Shown here piece by piece: positions 22,741 to 34,700 of a DNA stretch of 64,000 nucleotides (positions within the stretch are counted from its first letter, which is position 1; each line of letters opens with the position of its first letter). Source of the stretch: Sophora flavescens (lineage: Eukaryota > Streptophyta > Magnoliopsida > Fabales > Fabaceae); the NCBI GenBank assembly GCA_030762895.1, contig CM061070.1, positions 52,450,648-52,514,647 of the forward strand, written 5' to 3'. A program made the translations under genes and the position numbers. The notes under the pieces are model-generated. The model made no database searches. It had not been told where the DNA came from and worked only from the letters and a program-made list of their open reading frames with translations.

Positions 22741-23695
22741 TGTAACATCCTGGATTTTACTGTTCTTCAATAACAGTAAATATGTGTATTTGTTTATATT
22801 ATTTTATTTGGACTGATTAATTTTCTAGATATTTATTTTAATTTATTTTATGTGGTTTGGTTTGAGTAATTTTAATTACTCATTTAAAATTAAGTTTTGA
22901 GTGAATTAATAATGTCTTATGTCAGTGTATACACGATTACTAGACAATAATATTATGTTATTATCACTAGTAGTATTTGTTTAGAAAAATATTTTAAATA
23001 ATATGATTGAAAGAAAATTATTTTCCTATTTGACTCTATTTAATTTTAGATTTGAAAATATCTTGGTTGAAAATTAATCGGAGATTAAATATAAATTTTA
23101 GATGGTAAATATTGAAGTGTCATGAATTTGTTTTAAAAATGACAATGATTGTTGGGTATGAAACCCTTTGATAAACCAATTGTTTATTTTTTTTAAAACG
23201 CCTATGTTGTTATAACTATACATGTTATATGATGTTTGTGTGTCGCGCATATGATTATCGTGTTTAAATCCATATATTGGTATCTCACCCTTGCATATAT
23301 CTGTTTTCTGGTTTTGCTGTTGTATCTTGGTACACGAGTACAGATGGTGCAGAGAAGTTCCTAGCTTCACTTGGGGATATTAATCTCGATCCTTGGAGAA
23401 TTCAGTAATAATGGTGAGAATTATAGAGGTATTTCCGGTAGATGTCTCGTGAATGACCAGCTTAGGAATTTTCTTTGGGTTGTATGTTTTTTAGAAAGTC
23501 TGTGTAGGTGTTTTGAAAATCTTTATATGGTTTGAAATTTTGTTGTGTAACATTTTTTCGAAGTATTCAGAAGAAAAATTTTTACACCCAGATTTTTATG
23601 ACTTAAAGTAAATATATTTCCTAAGGCAACCAACAAATTTTTTTTAATTTATTTTCACATATGTTCACAAAGTAATGCCCAAAGGTGGTGTTAGA
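22741..23695 (+). repeat. Solo LTR, Tekay-like, inserted in LINE copy D
   Basis: This 955-bp block starts TGTAACATCCTGG and ends with a decayed GGTGTTAGA where GGTGTTACA is usual. It is homologous, in the opposite orientation, to the outer ends of the 3.6-kb LTRs at 42419-46039 and 49674-53311. Shared words include AGACAATAAT, AAAATATTTTAAATAATATG and CGGAGATTAAAT. No internal region is present, so it is probably a solo LTR left by recombination. Confidence 0.8.
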
Positions 23696-24336
23696 GTGGT
23701 GCTAAAGAGCCCCAAGTCATTCTACAGGTGGAGGCATCCTTAGGGATAAAAGTGGGGCTGTATTAGGGTGTTTTTCATCTTACTTTTGAATTTCTTTCTC
23801 CCTTAATGTTGAGTTATTGGCTTGCATGCTTGCAATTGAAATTGCTTCTAAAAAAAGGTTGGTTTAAGCTTTGGATTGAATGTGACTCACAATTGGTGGT
23901 TTTGGCATTCGTTTCTCCTAACACAGTTCCTTGGAATCTAAGAAATAGATGGTTGAATTTCCTTGCTTCTCTAGCCTCTTCTCAATTCAAGGTTTCCCAT
24001 ATTTTTAGAGAATGAGACACATGTGCGGACAAGCTTGCTTCTTCTCAAACTTTTACTTGGTGGAATCTCATTCCGGATTTTTTTAGAGTAGACTTTTTTA
24101 GGAATAGATTTGGCTTGCTAAATTATAGATTTAAAAAAATCTTGTTCTATTGTGATGGGTTTGGTTTGGTCCCCCCATGAAATTTGTATTCTTTCATTCT
24201 TATTTTCATTTTATTAATAAATGTTTGGTGTGCTACAAATCATTGGTGGCTTTTGGGGTGCCAACCTAGTTACGATTCCTCTAGCTGTAGTGATGTTTTT
24301 GCATGCCATTTTGTTTAAAAAAAAATTAAAATATGG

Positions 24337-25929
24337 TGTTACACATCCAACTTTTATGATAGTTATCATAATATAAGCAAATATAAACATATATATATGA
24401 ATATATCATACTATATGTAAGTGCCTGAACAAGTTCTCAGAAGAAATATTACAATGAATATAGTCAAAACACAAAATACTCATATAATAGTACATCTCCT
24501 ACAGAGCTGGTCTAAACAGACTATACATACTCCTCACATTCACGACCACTCGAAGAATAGTGGAACAATTGAATACATACTCCTATCATTGTTATGAAGT
24601 TATGATCATTTGATCATTTAGGTGCGCCCGTCACCTTGCTATCCAGTAAGCCTACTAGGTTTAGAAAAGCACAAACGGAAAAGAACAAACATAACAGATA
24701 GGAGGTAAGATGACTAGTAGAGTATTAGTAGTCCTAAACAAGCAGGAATAAAACAAAGCATCACAACTGAAATTATTTAGACAATTGACATAATATCAAG
24801 TATATTCATATCATTTCATATAATTGTAAGGGTATAAACATAGCGTCCCAATCATGTATGTGGAAAGATCAATCCTAATGCACATGCATATGACTGTTTA
24901 GTGCCGACCGACTTGATCTCCAGAGAAACAACAACAATAGAGGAGCAATCAGGAGTCATCTCGACCTTCCCTTAGTACTCCCACCCACACTTGGGTGTAT
25001 CTCCTCACAGACACCACATGCAAGAACGAACACATTGCAATCAAATATACATTATATTATCTCAAGTGATCATCCATCAAAGTGGGTTGAACATATGTGT
25101 CATCAATCATAAGAGATTATTCAATTTACAGTCACCCAAGTATGGATTATTCTCATCCAACTTCCAATAATAATCACATTCCTCTCAAATTGATGGGCCA
25201 AGCCTAATAGGATATATATAGGTAATCATATTGTGGTCCAATTCAAGTTTCTGCACTGAACTAGAAATTTCCTTCAATAAGGATACTTAATTCAGTCATT
25301 TAAATGGACACTTAAATCATATAAATGTGAATCTTTGCCATAATGAACTAGACATCCTAAGCTTTTCTGAAAGGTAAAGGTCAATAAATTCAGAGTCTCA
25401 TAGCCCAAGATATGATCTACCAAAGTAGACTATTTTGTAGCAAAATCATGAACTGTAAGTTTCTGGTTTTTAGGGCACCGCAACCAACCTATATGACAAA
25501 AAAATTTATGAAACTTACCATAATTGAACTAGGATATGTTATCTTTCAAACCCAACTGATTTCAATCAAAAATGATTTTCCTAACTCAAGTGATGTGCAT
25601 TCCAATTGGACTCTCCTGTAACATATTTCAGAATTGAACCAATCTGGTCTTTTTAGCATCGTGATCAATCGCTTTGGCTCAAAATTTCAAAACTTAACAT
25701 TACATAACTACTATGTGTTACCTTTCATACTCAATCAAAAATATCCAGATCAAGTTATGTGCGTTCAAACTGGACTGGTATATATCAGATCACACAAAAT
25801 AACAACTAACTTCAAAGAAGAATGAAAAATCATATAGATAAGACATTATCTTGAAAATTTCCAGTCATAAACTATGATGAATAAGCTTTCAAACTTGGTT
25901 TCCAGACTCATACCACTATAGGTAACCTA
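24337..25929 (-). repeat. Truncated LTR-like sequence, minus orientation
   Basis: There is no gene. The left end TGTTACACATCC resembles a Ty3-type LTR end. The content near 24660-24760 resembles the reverse complement of about 9440-9560. The stretch is cut on the right by the Ogre LTR at 25930, so its other half may lie beyond the Ogre element. Confidence 0.45.
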
Positions 25930-26067
25930 TGAACACCTATTTTTGTCCGTCTTCATTTTATTCTAATTTTTTATGTTATTATGTTTCAGGGAGACTAAAA
26001 ATAATAGTGAAGAGAGAAAGAAGGAAAAGAAAATAATGAATAAAGGAGGGGGCTCGTAGCTAATTTG

Positions 26068-26910
26068 CTGTTGGACGGCGTGAGGTCCAGTCCCGTCCAT
26101 TGCATTTGCTGTTGGACGGGTCGAGTCCATTTGCATTGCATATTTAGTTGGACGGGTCCCGGTCCATTGCATTTGCTGTTGGACGCGTCCAATCCACTTG
26201 CATTGCATATTTTGTTGGAATTGCATTGCATTTTCTGTTGGACGCATCCGGTCCATTTGCAATGCATTTGCTGTTGGACGCGTCCCGTCCATTTGCATTG
26301 CATATTTAGTTGGACGGGTCCGGTCCATTGCATTTGCTGTTGGACGCATCCGATCCACTTGCATTGCATATTTTGTTGGAATTGCATTGCATTTTCTGTT
26401 GGACGCGTCCGGTCCATTTGCAATGCATTTTCTGTTGGACGCGTCCCGTCCATTTGCATTGCATATTTAGTTGGACGGGTCCGGTCCATTGCATTTGCTG
26501 TTGGACGCATCCAATCCACTTGCATTGCATATTTTGTTGGAATTGCATTGCATTTTCTGTTGGACGCGTCCGGTCCATTTGCAATGCATCTGCTGTTGGA
26601 CGCGTCCGGTCCATTTGCATTGCATATTTAGTTGGACGGGTCCGGTCCATTGCATTTGCTGTTGGATGTGTCCAGTCCATTTGCATTGCATATTTTGTTG
26701 GATGGATCCAGTACATTGCATTGCGTTTTCTGTTGGACACGTCCGGTCCACTTGCATTGCATTTTTTGTTGGATGGGTCCAGTCCATTTGCATTACATTT
26801 TTTGGACGAGGAGGTTCCGTCCATTGCATGTTTAAACTTCTGTTGGATGAGGAGGTCCGTCCAGTGCATATCTAATTTTGCATATCTAACTTTTGTTGGA
26901 CAGGGAGGTT
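26068..26910 (+). repeat. Higher-order tandem repeat in the Ogre LTR (161-bp unit, about 40-bp subunits)
   Basis: The phrase TATTTAGTTGGACGGGTCC recurs at about 26142, 26303, 26464 and 26625, exactly 161 bp apart. Each unit holds four related subunits built on TGTTGGACGCGTCC and CATTTGCATTGCAT. The core GGACGCGTCC is a perfect palindrome. The array decays to the right of 26700. Long frames on both strands (rich in H, C and W, or M, Q and N) are by-products of the repeat. Confidence 0.92.
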
Positions 26911-27235
26911 CCATTCACTACAATTTCATTTTCAGGATGGAGGCTAAAGAATAAAGAAAAAGAAGATAATGAATAAAGGGCGAAGAAAACAAGGAGAAAA
27001 AGACAATCAGCGAAAAGAAGAAAGGAGATTGAGTTACTTCTCCTAATCCCAAAACCCCCATCTCCTTCTCTCTTCAAACACCCAACCTTCACGTCAAATC
27101 ACCTATTTCCCGCTGCTCACGCCGCCCCCATCTGAACACACGCTATTGCTGCTCAGAACCGCCCAAACCTCGGATTTCGTACAGACCGACCTTGAAGCCA
27201 ATGGTGAGAAGAAGCAAGAAGCCCTCTCCTTCGTC

Positions 27236-27244
27236 TATAAAAGG
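27236..27244 (+). promoter_or_regulatory. Putative TATA box of the Ogre LTR
   Basis: TATAAAAGG lies in the second half of the LTR, after a pyrimidine-rich stretch and about 1.05 kb before the primer site. It fits the U3/R boundary of an LTR promoter. Confidence 0.6.
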
Positions 27245-27639
27245 AAAGGAGAAAAAAAGTAAAGGGGGGAGGGGGGAAAATATAAGGAGAGAGATTTTTA
27301 TCTGATATTTTCTTTGTGAAGAAAAGAGATTAGGGATCTGAGTTTTTTTTTCTCTTCTCTGTTATTAGAGTGGTTAAGAAGGAAGAGTTAAAAGAGTCAG
27401 TGAAATTGAAATGTAAGGGTTTTGATCTTGAAATCTTACCACTGGGAGAAAACAAAATCATTGTTATTCTGCTCTCATTTGGTAATCCTTGTTCTCTTTG
27501 TTGATATTATTCATAAGTTTCTCTTGACATTCTTATTTTTCAGTGTCTCTATTTATGACCAAAAAAAAACCCATGGATATTGAACTGAATGAGTTGGTAT
27601 GATGTGTGCTGTATGTTTCATCATTGGGAAAAATGAATG

Positions 27640-27800
27640 AATCCGTAAAATGTTTCATTTTTGTCTCTGTTTACTATGATGTTTGTGGCTCTGTTTACTG
27701 AATAAGTTAGTAAAATGTTTCATTTTTGTCTGTTTACTATTATGTTTGTGTCTCCGTTTACTGAATGAGTTAGTAAAATGTTTCATTGTTGTTCTATTTT
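27640..27800 (+). repeat. 63-66-bp tandem repeat in the Ogre LTR
   Basis: About two and a half copies of a unit containing TAAAATGTTTCATT, CTGTTTACTAT and TTACTGAATGAGTTAG, with unit starts near 27645, 27711 and 27774. Confidence 0.8.
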
Positions 27801-28285
27801 CATAAGGTAAAGCTACTTTTACATAAAAATAAAAGATGATCACTTAAATCCCCTTCAATCGGTTCTAAATACTTAATTAAAACAATGTTTTTTTTGGGTT
27901 GCTCTATGACAAGTGTCATGTTCAACCCTTTAGATTTTGAGGTTGCTCTGTGGACTTACGTGCCATGTTCAACCTCATTTAGCTTTAATAAAAAATTTCA
28001 CAACCAAAGATGTTTTTTTAAAAAACGATTTTCGGGGTAAAACAAATATTTTCAAAGTTAGTAATAATTTATACAACTAATTTTGGGTAACCATTTTTAT
28101 GGATGTTCTAGGGTGTCGGGGGGGTTAAGTCTCCATGCCTTCCCTGGACATAATCGACTCTCGAACCCAAAGCTTTTTCTTAAAGGGTTTTCCAATTTTC
28201 CCGAAATTAAATAAAGTTGGTGGCGACTCTATGTTTTCTCTCTAAAAGGAAAAACAAGTAAGTTTTTCTTTTCTTTCAGGACAGA

Positions 28286-28303
28286 TGGCGACTCCACTGG
28301 GGA
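28286..28303 (+). other. Primer binding site, tRNA-Arg type
   Basis: TGGCGACTCCACTGGGGA, two bases after the LTR end, matches the tRNA-Arg-type primer site known for Ogre elements. A partial echo, TGGCGACTCT, occurs at 28221-28230 inside the LTR. Confidence 0.82.
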
Positions 28304-29404
28304 GTGTTTTAAGAGAGTCAAGCCCGTAAAAATTGGTTTTGCAAATTTTTAGTAACTTGTGGCTTATTTGTTTTACCTTTTATGGCTATATCTTGCTGTT
28401 TTTTCCATACAATAATTAAATGACAAAACTAAAAAATGTTTTTTATTTTTAGTGATGTTTGTCTGGATTGTCCTTTTTGTTGGGTTTTTCTTTTATTTAA
28501 ATGAGGAAAATTAGTTGTACATACATTTTAACTCATATTATTGTTATATATATTTCACTAACAATGTTTTTGTTTCCCCCTCATTTCTTTTCTTTTTTCC
28601 CATGTTTTAACAATAGGGTAGAGGACTTATAACCATTTTTATATATACCTATGTTTTTGTTTTGCGGGTTTTCTTGTCTTTTCTTTTTATTTTACTTTTA
28701 AGTGTTACAGGTTTGTATGCCCCCTTCACACACATCACTATCACATATTGCACACACACTTAGCTGTATACCCGAGCTTGCTCAAAAACCCAAGGATTAG
28801 GCGGTGCTCCGACATTGTCATTGAAGAGGTCTTGTACCTCCCTGATACTTGTCAGTTCACCACTCAGATTGTACACGAGATCATGGAATAGTCATATTGA
28901 GAGGGTTTATCCCTACTTATGGCTAGATTCATGAATCATATCCTTATGAGGGCAATCTGGGGACCATGACTTTTAGAGGTCTAGACCCGTCCCAATTTTC
29001 ACTAATAGAGCAGACCTAGTGGCCGACCTATTTAGAGTCCTAACCTTAGGGTGTGTCCATCCTTAGGTTTTACCTGGCTTAGGACAAAAGGGGGCGTACT
29101 TTTCTTTCCTCTCTCTATCATCATAAGCATAAATTGTCATGCATGTTCATTGTGAATATTAACAAAACTAGAGGCGTCACATTGCTGCCTCAAACCTGAA
29201 TGACATATTCGAATATTATTGCACATCTAATAGGCGCTATGTCATAATGAAGGTGATGCATACCCATCAGGGTTTTCAACCTCATTGGGTCCCATACAAC
29301 ATGAATCATGAAAGATACATTTGCTTCACTATACTCATTTTTTTTTGTTTTTTCACTTGTGTCTCTTTGTTGGAAGATTTTGGTATTCACCTTATAGCAA
29401 GAAA
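28304..29404 (+). other. Untranslated leader of the Ogre element
   Basis: About 1.1 kb without a supported frame separates the primer site from ORF1. It is T-rich at 28430-28700, then mixed sequence. A long leader is usual for this lineage. Confidence 0.55.
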
Positions 29405-31280
29405 ATGGAAAAGTTTGGTTCAGAGAAGAGTACTAGCAACGCGAGCTGTTCCAAGAAAAGTATCAAGATCGATGTGACACTCAATGACATGAAGGGTTTA
29501 TGTGAACTCAGCCAACAAATGCCAGAAAAAGCACGCTCAGACTTTGTCAGCAAGTATGGTAGAATATTGGACCTATTGCGTGTTCCAGTGGAAGCTCCCG
29601 CTGAGTGCATTGGCCCAATATTGGAATTCAACTTTGAGGTGTTTTGAATTGCCTAACTTAGACATCACTCCGACCATGGAAGAATATGCTTATATTCTAA
29701 GACTGCCAATTCAAAAGAGGACTCGCGTCTACATGTATTATGGCCAATATGTAACAGATTGGAAGATAGCAAGTCTATTGGAGCTCCAACCTGAACATCT
29801 AGAGAAAGCGGAAAAAGGAACCACCAAAGGATTGAAGAGGCGATTTTTGGAAGTGTATCTCAACAAGCTGGCCCAGCGACAACGATGGGTTACTTTCAAC
29901 AAAGTACTAGCCCTCATGATATATGGGTTGGTGATCTTTCCTTTTGTACCAGATCTGATTGATCAGTCAGCCATGGATGTTTTCTATAGGGTTGAAGAAC
30001 ATGGTGTGAACTCGGTCCCTGCTATCTTAGCTGAAACTTTCCTCTCCCTACAGGTTTGTTATCAGAATCAACAAGGGAAACTGCGATGTTGCACATCAAT
30101 ATTTTTGTTTGGATCATGACTCACTTGCACGCTCGTGATAAAATTGATAGAACAGATGACCCGCTGAAAGGATTCGCTCGCATGCAACTAAAGCCACGTA
30201 AGCTATATGAATGGAAACAAGAGTTTGATCAGATCGACCCGCTGTCATTTAGTTGGATGTGTCCATGGTACAACGGAGATTCAGTTTTACTCAGTTGTGG
30301 AAGTTTTTCAAATGTTCCATTGATGGGTCCCAGAGGTTGTGTATCATATTCACCAGCTTTGGTGATGCGTCAGCTCAAGTGGACGCAGGATGAACCCCCC
30401 GAAGAGCTGCTCGATGGGATATTCTTCCTATACCAAGAAAGTGAAAGCATCAAGAGTCAAACGATAGCAATAAGGTCAGCATGGAATGATGTTCATATAA
30501 AAGGACCAGTGGAATTAGGAAGGCAAATCATAGCTCACACAAAAAGATATGAAGTATGGAGAGAAGCAAGAAGAGGTTTCCCTCCAAGACCTGCATCCCC
30601 TCTCCATAGGGAAAATAATCCTCTTACCAAAGATCAAATGTTGAAAGAAATCAAAATTTTAAAAGCTCAGATGAGGATTTTTTATGAGAAGGACCAAGCT
30701 GCCGAAGTAACTATTATCACGCTCCGAAGACAAGTGCAAAAGCTGAGTTTACAGATTGATCATTTGAAGGACGAATGTGCCAATGCCCATGAAGCCCCGA
30801 GTCGCGCAAAAAGGGCAAGAAAAGACAAAGAAGCATAAATTCAAGAGCTGCTGGCAAAGATAGGATGTCAAGAGAAGATGCTTGTCAAACTTCAAAGGAA
30901 GAAAAAAGAGCTCGAGACAAATGTAGGGGTTCATGCTGAAACAATACATATACTAGAAGAGAGAATTGAATCCCTGTAAGAATCCTTGACCCAAACAGAA
31001 GTGCTCTGATCGAGGATGGAACGAAGCAGCCAAGTATCGCGAGCTACTAGCAGAAGCCAACATGAGAGAAAATTGGCTCAAAACCAAGATAAAAGACTCT
31101 GAAAGAGTTGAAGCTCAACGTCACGCAAAATGGGTAAAGGGATGGAAATTGGTGGTGAAGGATGTAATGAATGAAAAGGAAGCATGGAAGAGAAAATACG
31201 AGGACATGATGGATAAGCTCCATATCACACTTCCCAGCTGGTGGAGCGATTTGAAGAGGCATCCATCCATATTCGTATGA
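29405..31280 (+). pseudogene. Ogre ORF1 protein (plant mobile domain/DUF7745-like, then coiled coil)
   Basis: This extra frame upstream of gag is characteristic of Ogre elements; its role is not established. The first part resembles the plant-mobile-domain-like proteins (D-I-T-P-T-M-E-E-Y near 29660, then a W/F-rich core to about 30580). The C-terminal part (about 30630-31240) is K/E/Q-rich and likely coiled coil. The frame changes near 29597 and again near 30100, a stop lies at 30836-30838, and further breaks near 30978 and 31009 precede a last open stretch (31062-31280). The ATG at 29405 is the first in the matching frame. It cannot give a full-length product. Confidence 0.72.
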
Positions 31281-31785
31281 ACCATTTCCTTCAGCTACCA
31301 CCGAAGGTGACTGAGTTCTTCAATCATTTTGGGAAACTTGCCAGAGGGTTCAAGAAAAAGAAGATGAGACTATTAACATAGAACTTTGTAGACCTCAGAG
31401 AAAGATGGAAACTATCAATGTACTTCTTTTATTTGATCAAAGACTCATGATTTGTATCGAAATATTTATAATGAAATGGAAGTTTTCATCCATGACTATC
31501 GAGCGTTTTTTAGATGATATCTATCGAGGAGTGCATTCTCCCTTAGATACGTCATCAACTATATTTTTACCCTAAAAACGACGTGTTTTCTGCGTAAAAA
31601 TGAGGACGTTGCTAGTACGGGGGTGGTCTATCGAGGAGTAGATTCTCCCTTGGACTTGACATCAACTGCATTCAAGGTAGAGGGAACCATACCTCTAGAT
31701 TTGATTGCAGGATGAGTTTTCTTGCTATAGGTGTATACGACAGTCTTCCTAAGAGTACCCCCGCGATCGAACAAAGGATGTTAAC
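31281..31785 (+). other. Spacer between Ogre ORF1 and gag
   Basis: No gene. Two similar phrases, CTATCGAGGAGT followed by ATTCTCCCTT, occur near 31521 and 31629, about 108 bp apart, showing a partial local duplication. Confidence 0.6.
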
Positions 31786-34700
31786 TTGCACATGCATACA
31801 TACACACACACAAAGATTTTGGATTTACTAATGAGATTCTTAAATGCTTTAGAGTCACATACTTCTGAGAATCCGGGAACCATTGCGCGACCTAGGAAAG
31901 GTAACACCAATCAAACCCGAGTTTACAATACCAGATCTCGGACCAGGATGGCTGCCAATGCATCTGAGGAAGGAAGAAACTTAAGCTCTGAGATAGATGA
32001 AGTGAGGGGAAGAATAAGTGAAATGACTGAAACCCAATCAAGATTAGAAGCCATACTACAGGATATGAGGGAATCTCTCAGCATGCTTAGTGCGAACAGA
32101 GATACAATTGAACCCGGTAGGCAACGGATTTTTTCTGTGGTAACAGCACCGATGTTTTCAAACATTAGCACGGGTCTCATTCAGGGAGTATCTGGCCCCG
32201 ACCAGACATATCACACGGCACCAATAACACTTCCCATTGGAGAAGGATATCCCCCTTTTGAAAATGCCTATCATGAAATCCCGGGCTATACCGCACCGAC
32301 ATGGGAGCAACAACCACATGTATCTACTCACAGTCAGTTAACGGGAGTTCAGGCTGGTAAGGATAAGATGAGAGATGAATGGATGGAGAAAATGGAAGAA
32401 CAGATAAAAGCAATAAAAGGTCCGAGTACCTACGGCCCTCTCCAGATAGAGGAACTCTGTCCCGCCACAGATGTCGTGATCCCCAAGGACTTCAAGATTC
32501 CTGATTTTTCCAAATATGATGGAAGTGGGAACCCACGATTTCACCTCATTATTTATGCCACCAAGATGGCAATTTGGTCCAAGGATGACAAATTCCTTAT
32601 CAGCTTTTTCCACGAAAGTTTGACTGGCCTCACCTTAGAATGGTACCTCCAATTGGACCATTCCAAGATCTGGCGATGGACGGAATTGGCTGACTTATTC
32701 ATGGACCAGTACAAATTCAACCTGGATGCAGCTCTAAGTCGTGAACAGTTGACTACAATGCAGAAAAGAAGTGAGGAGCCCTTCGCACAAGTTCAACCCC
32801 CGTTGACTTTATCTGAAATGTGCTCATACTTTTTGGGAACCCTCGGAGCACCTTTTATAGGGGCCATGGCTGGGGCAGCCTATAAATATTTCTCAGACTT
32901 GATCGCCGCCGGTGAAAGGATTGAATTTTTGGCAAGAGCTGGAAAGCTCCCCGTGAATGATGGTGAAGGAAGTGCATCCCGGAAAGGATTTCAACCAAAG
33001 AAGAAGGAAGTTGAGGCAAATTATGTACAACGCCAACAGAACTTTAATCCTCAGTACCAAGCACCAAATAACCCTAACCCACACATTCCATACCAGACAC
33101 AAACCCCGCTTTACCCGTTACAATCATCCTCACAAACCAACACTTACCCGCACAACCAAATCAACAATATTCCTACCCATCAACCATATAACCTTGCCCG
33201 CCCATCATACACCCATTACCCATCTGCACCCCCACAAAACCGCCTAAACTATCCTCCGCCTCACCCAAATTTCCAAAACCAAGGACGTTTCCAAAATCCA
33301 AATCTGCCACCCTTCCCGAAATTGTCCATTTCTAATGCTGATTTATTCCAACAATTGTTTGATCGCCACTTGATCGCGGGAAACCCTATACGTCCTCTAG
33401 AACCACCATTTCCTGCTTGGTACAATCCAAATCAGACTTGCAAGTATCACATGGATGTCACAGGACATTCTATTGAGGACTGCGAAGCTTTTAAGACGGT
33501 AGTGAGAAAGTTGATTGCTTATGGGAAGCTAGGGTTCGAAGAAGAGGTTGGGCCTAATATCGTTAAGAATCCAATCCCGAATCATAATGATGGAAATCGG
33601 GTGAATAATTTGGAGGTAAGAGGGTCCCCAATCAGGAAGGTGCTGGAAATACGAGTGCCAATGCAAAAGATCTTCGAAGGACTAAAGAAGGTGGGATACA
33701 ACATTGTTGCACCAGTAAAAATCCCAAGAGAAGAAAGGAGGTACGCCAAGGATCTAAGGTGTGGCTATCATCATGGGCAAGTGGGACACGACATTGAAAC
33801 TTGTTGGGATTTCAAAGTCCGGGTTCAGAGATTACTCACCTTGGGGGTGATTCAAGCCAGACGAGATGATGCCGAGGAAGTCAATGTAGTTGAAAAAGTT
33901 GTACTCCGAGTACCACCCATGAACAAACTTTCAGCCCCAGAAAGAGTCATCGTAAGGGTGAAGAAGCCAACTCCTTTTGCTTATGTTGATACACATGCTG
34001 TACCATGGAATTATGAACAGAAGGTTGAACTAGCTGGAGCTGTGGGAGAGACCTCGAAGGCCCAAGTTACTAACATTGTGAGAATTGGAGGCATTACAAG
34101 GAGTGGGCGATGCTACAACCATGTTGAAGAAAAAATGATGAAGGAATCCAAATAAGAGGAAACTATGGATGAAGGAAAAGGGAAAGAAGAAGAAGAGTTT
34201 CTGAAGATCATGAAGCAAAGTGAATATGATGTGGTAGAACAGTTAAAGAAAACTCCGGCGAGGATATCTCTTTTATCGCTTGTCTTGACATCAGAGTCGC
34301 ATCGTAAGGCATTATTGAAGGTGTTGAATGAAGCGTATGTCAAGCCTGAAGTCACTCCGGAGAATGTGGTAAATATGGTGGACCCAATAAGGCATGTCAA
34401 CATGATTACTTTCTCGGAAGATGAAGTGGCCTCGAAATCCCGCAGTAGCACCAAAGCCTTACACATTACACTAAAGTGTAAAGGGTTTGTGATTGCAAAG
34501 GTGCTTGTAGATGGTGGTTCGGCGTTGAATGTGGTTCCAATGTCCACCCTCGAGCAACTAAATATAGGCATGGCAGGTTTGACACCATAAGAAATGATTG
34601 TACGAGCCTTTGATGGGACAGCAAGAGGAATCTTAGGGGAGATAACTCTGTCCCTTGAAACATGGCCTAATTGTTTTTCTGTCCTCTTTCAGGTCATGGA

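Larger units (their letters stand above)
21556..24330 (+). pseudogene. LINE copy D, 5'-truncated ORF2, split by a solo LTR
   Basis: The copy starts near the end of the reverse transcriptase (a stretch homologous to 19485 in copy C). It runs through the zf-RVT region (22150-22340), whose cysteine motifs are damaged, into the start of RNase H near 22700. A solo LTR (22741-23695) interrupts RNase H, which resumes at 23701-24060. Frame breaks are at 21604, 22138, 22290 and others. The 3' tail (CCAACCTAGTTACGAT, a mutated form of the family signature) ends in A-rich sequence at 24317-24330. Same family and orientation as copies A-C. Confidence 0.88.
25930..28283 (+). repeat. 5' LTR of the Ogre-type element
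   Basis: It starts TGAACACCTATTTTTGTCC and ends ...TTTCAGGACA, two bases before the primer site. It contains a 161-bp higher-order tandem repeat (26068-26910), a TATA box (27236-27244) and a smaller 63-66-bp repeat (27640-27800). With no 3' LTR in the window the start is an inference from the TG start and the change in sequence character. The LTR is shorter than the largest described Ogre LTRs. Confidence 0.7.

Noticed and set aside
26065..26954. Several long overlapping frames on both strands (about 90-214 residues)
   Set aside because: They arise because the tandem repeat lacks stop codons. All are periodic and low in complexity, without a domain.
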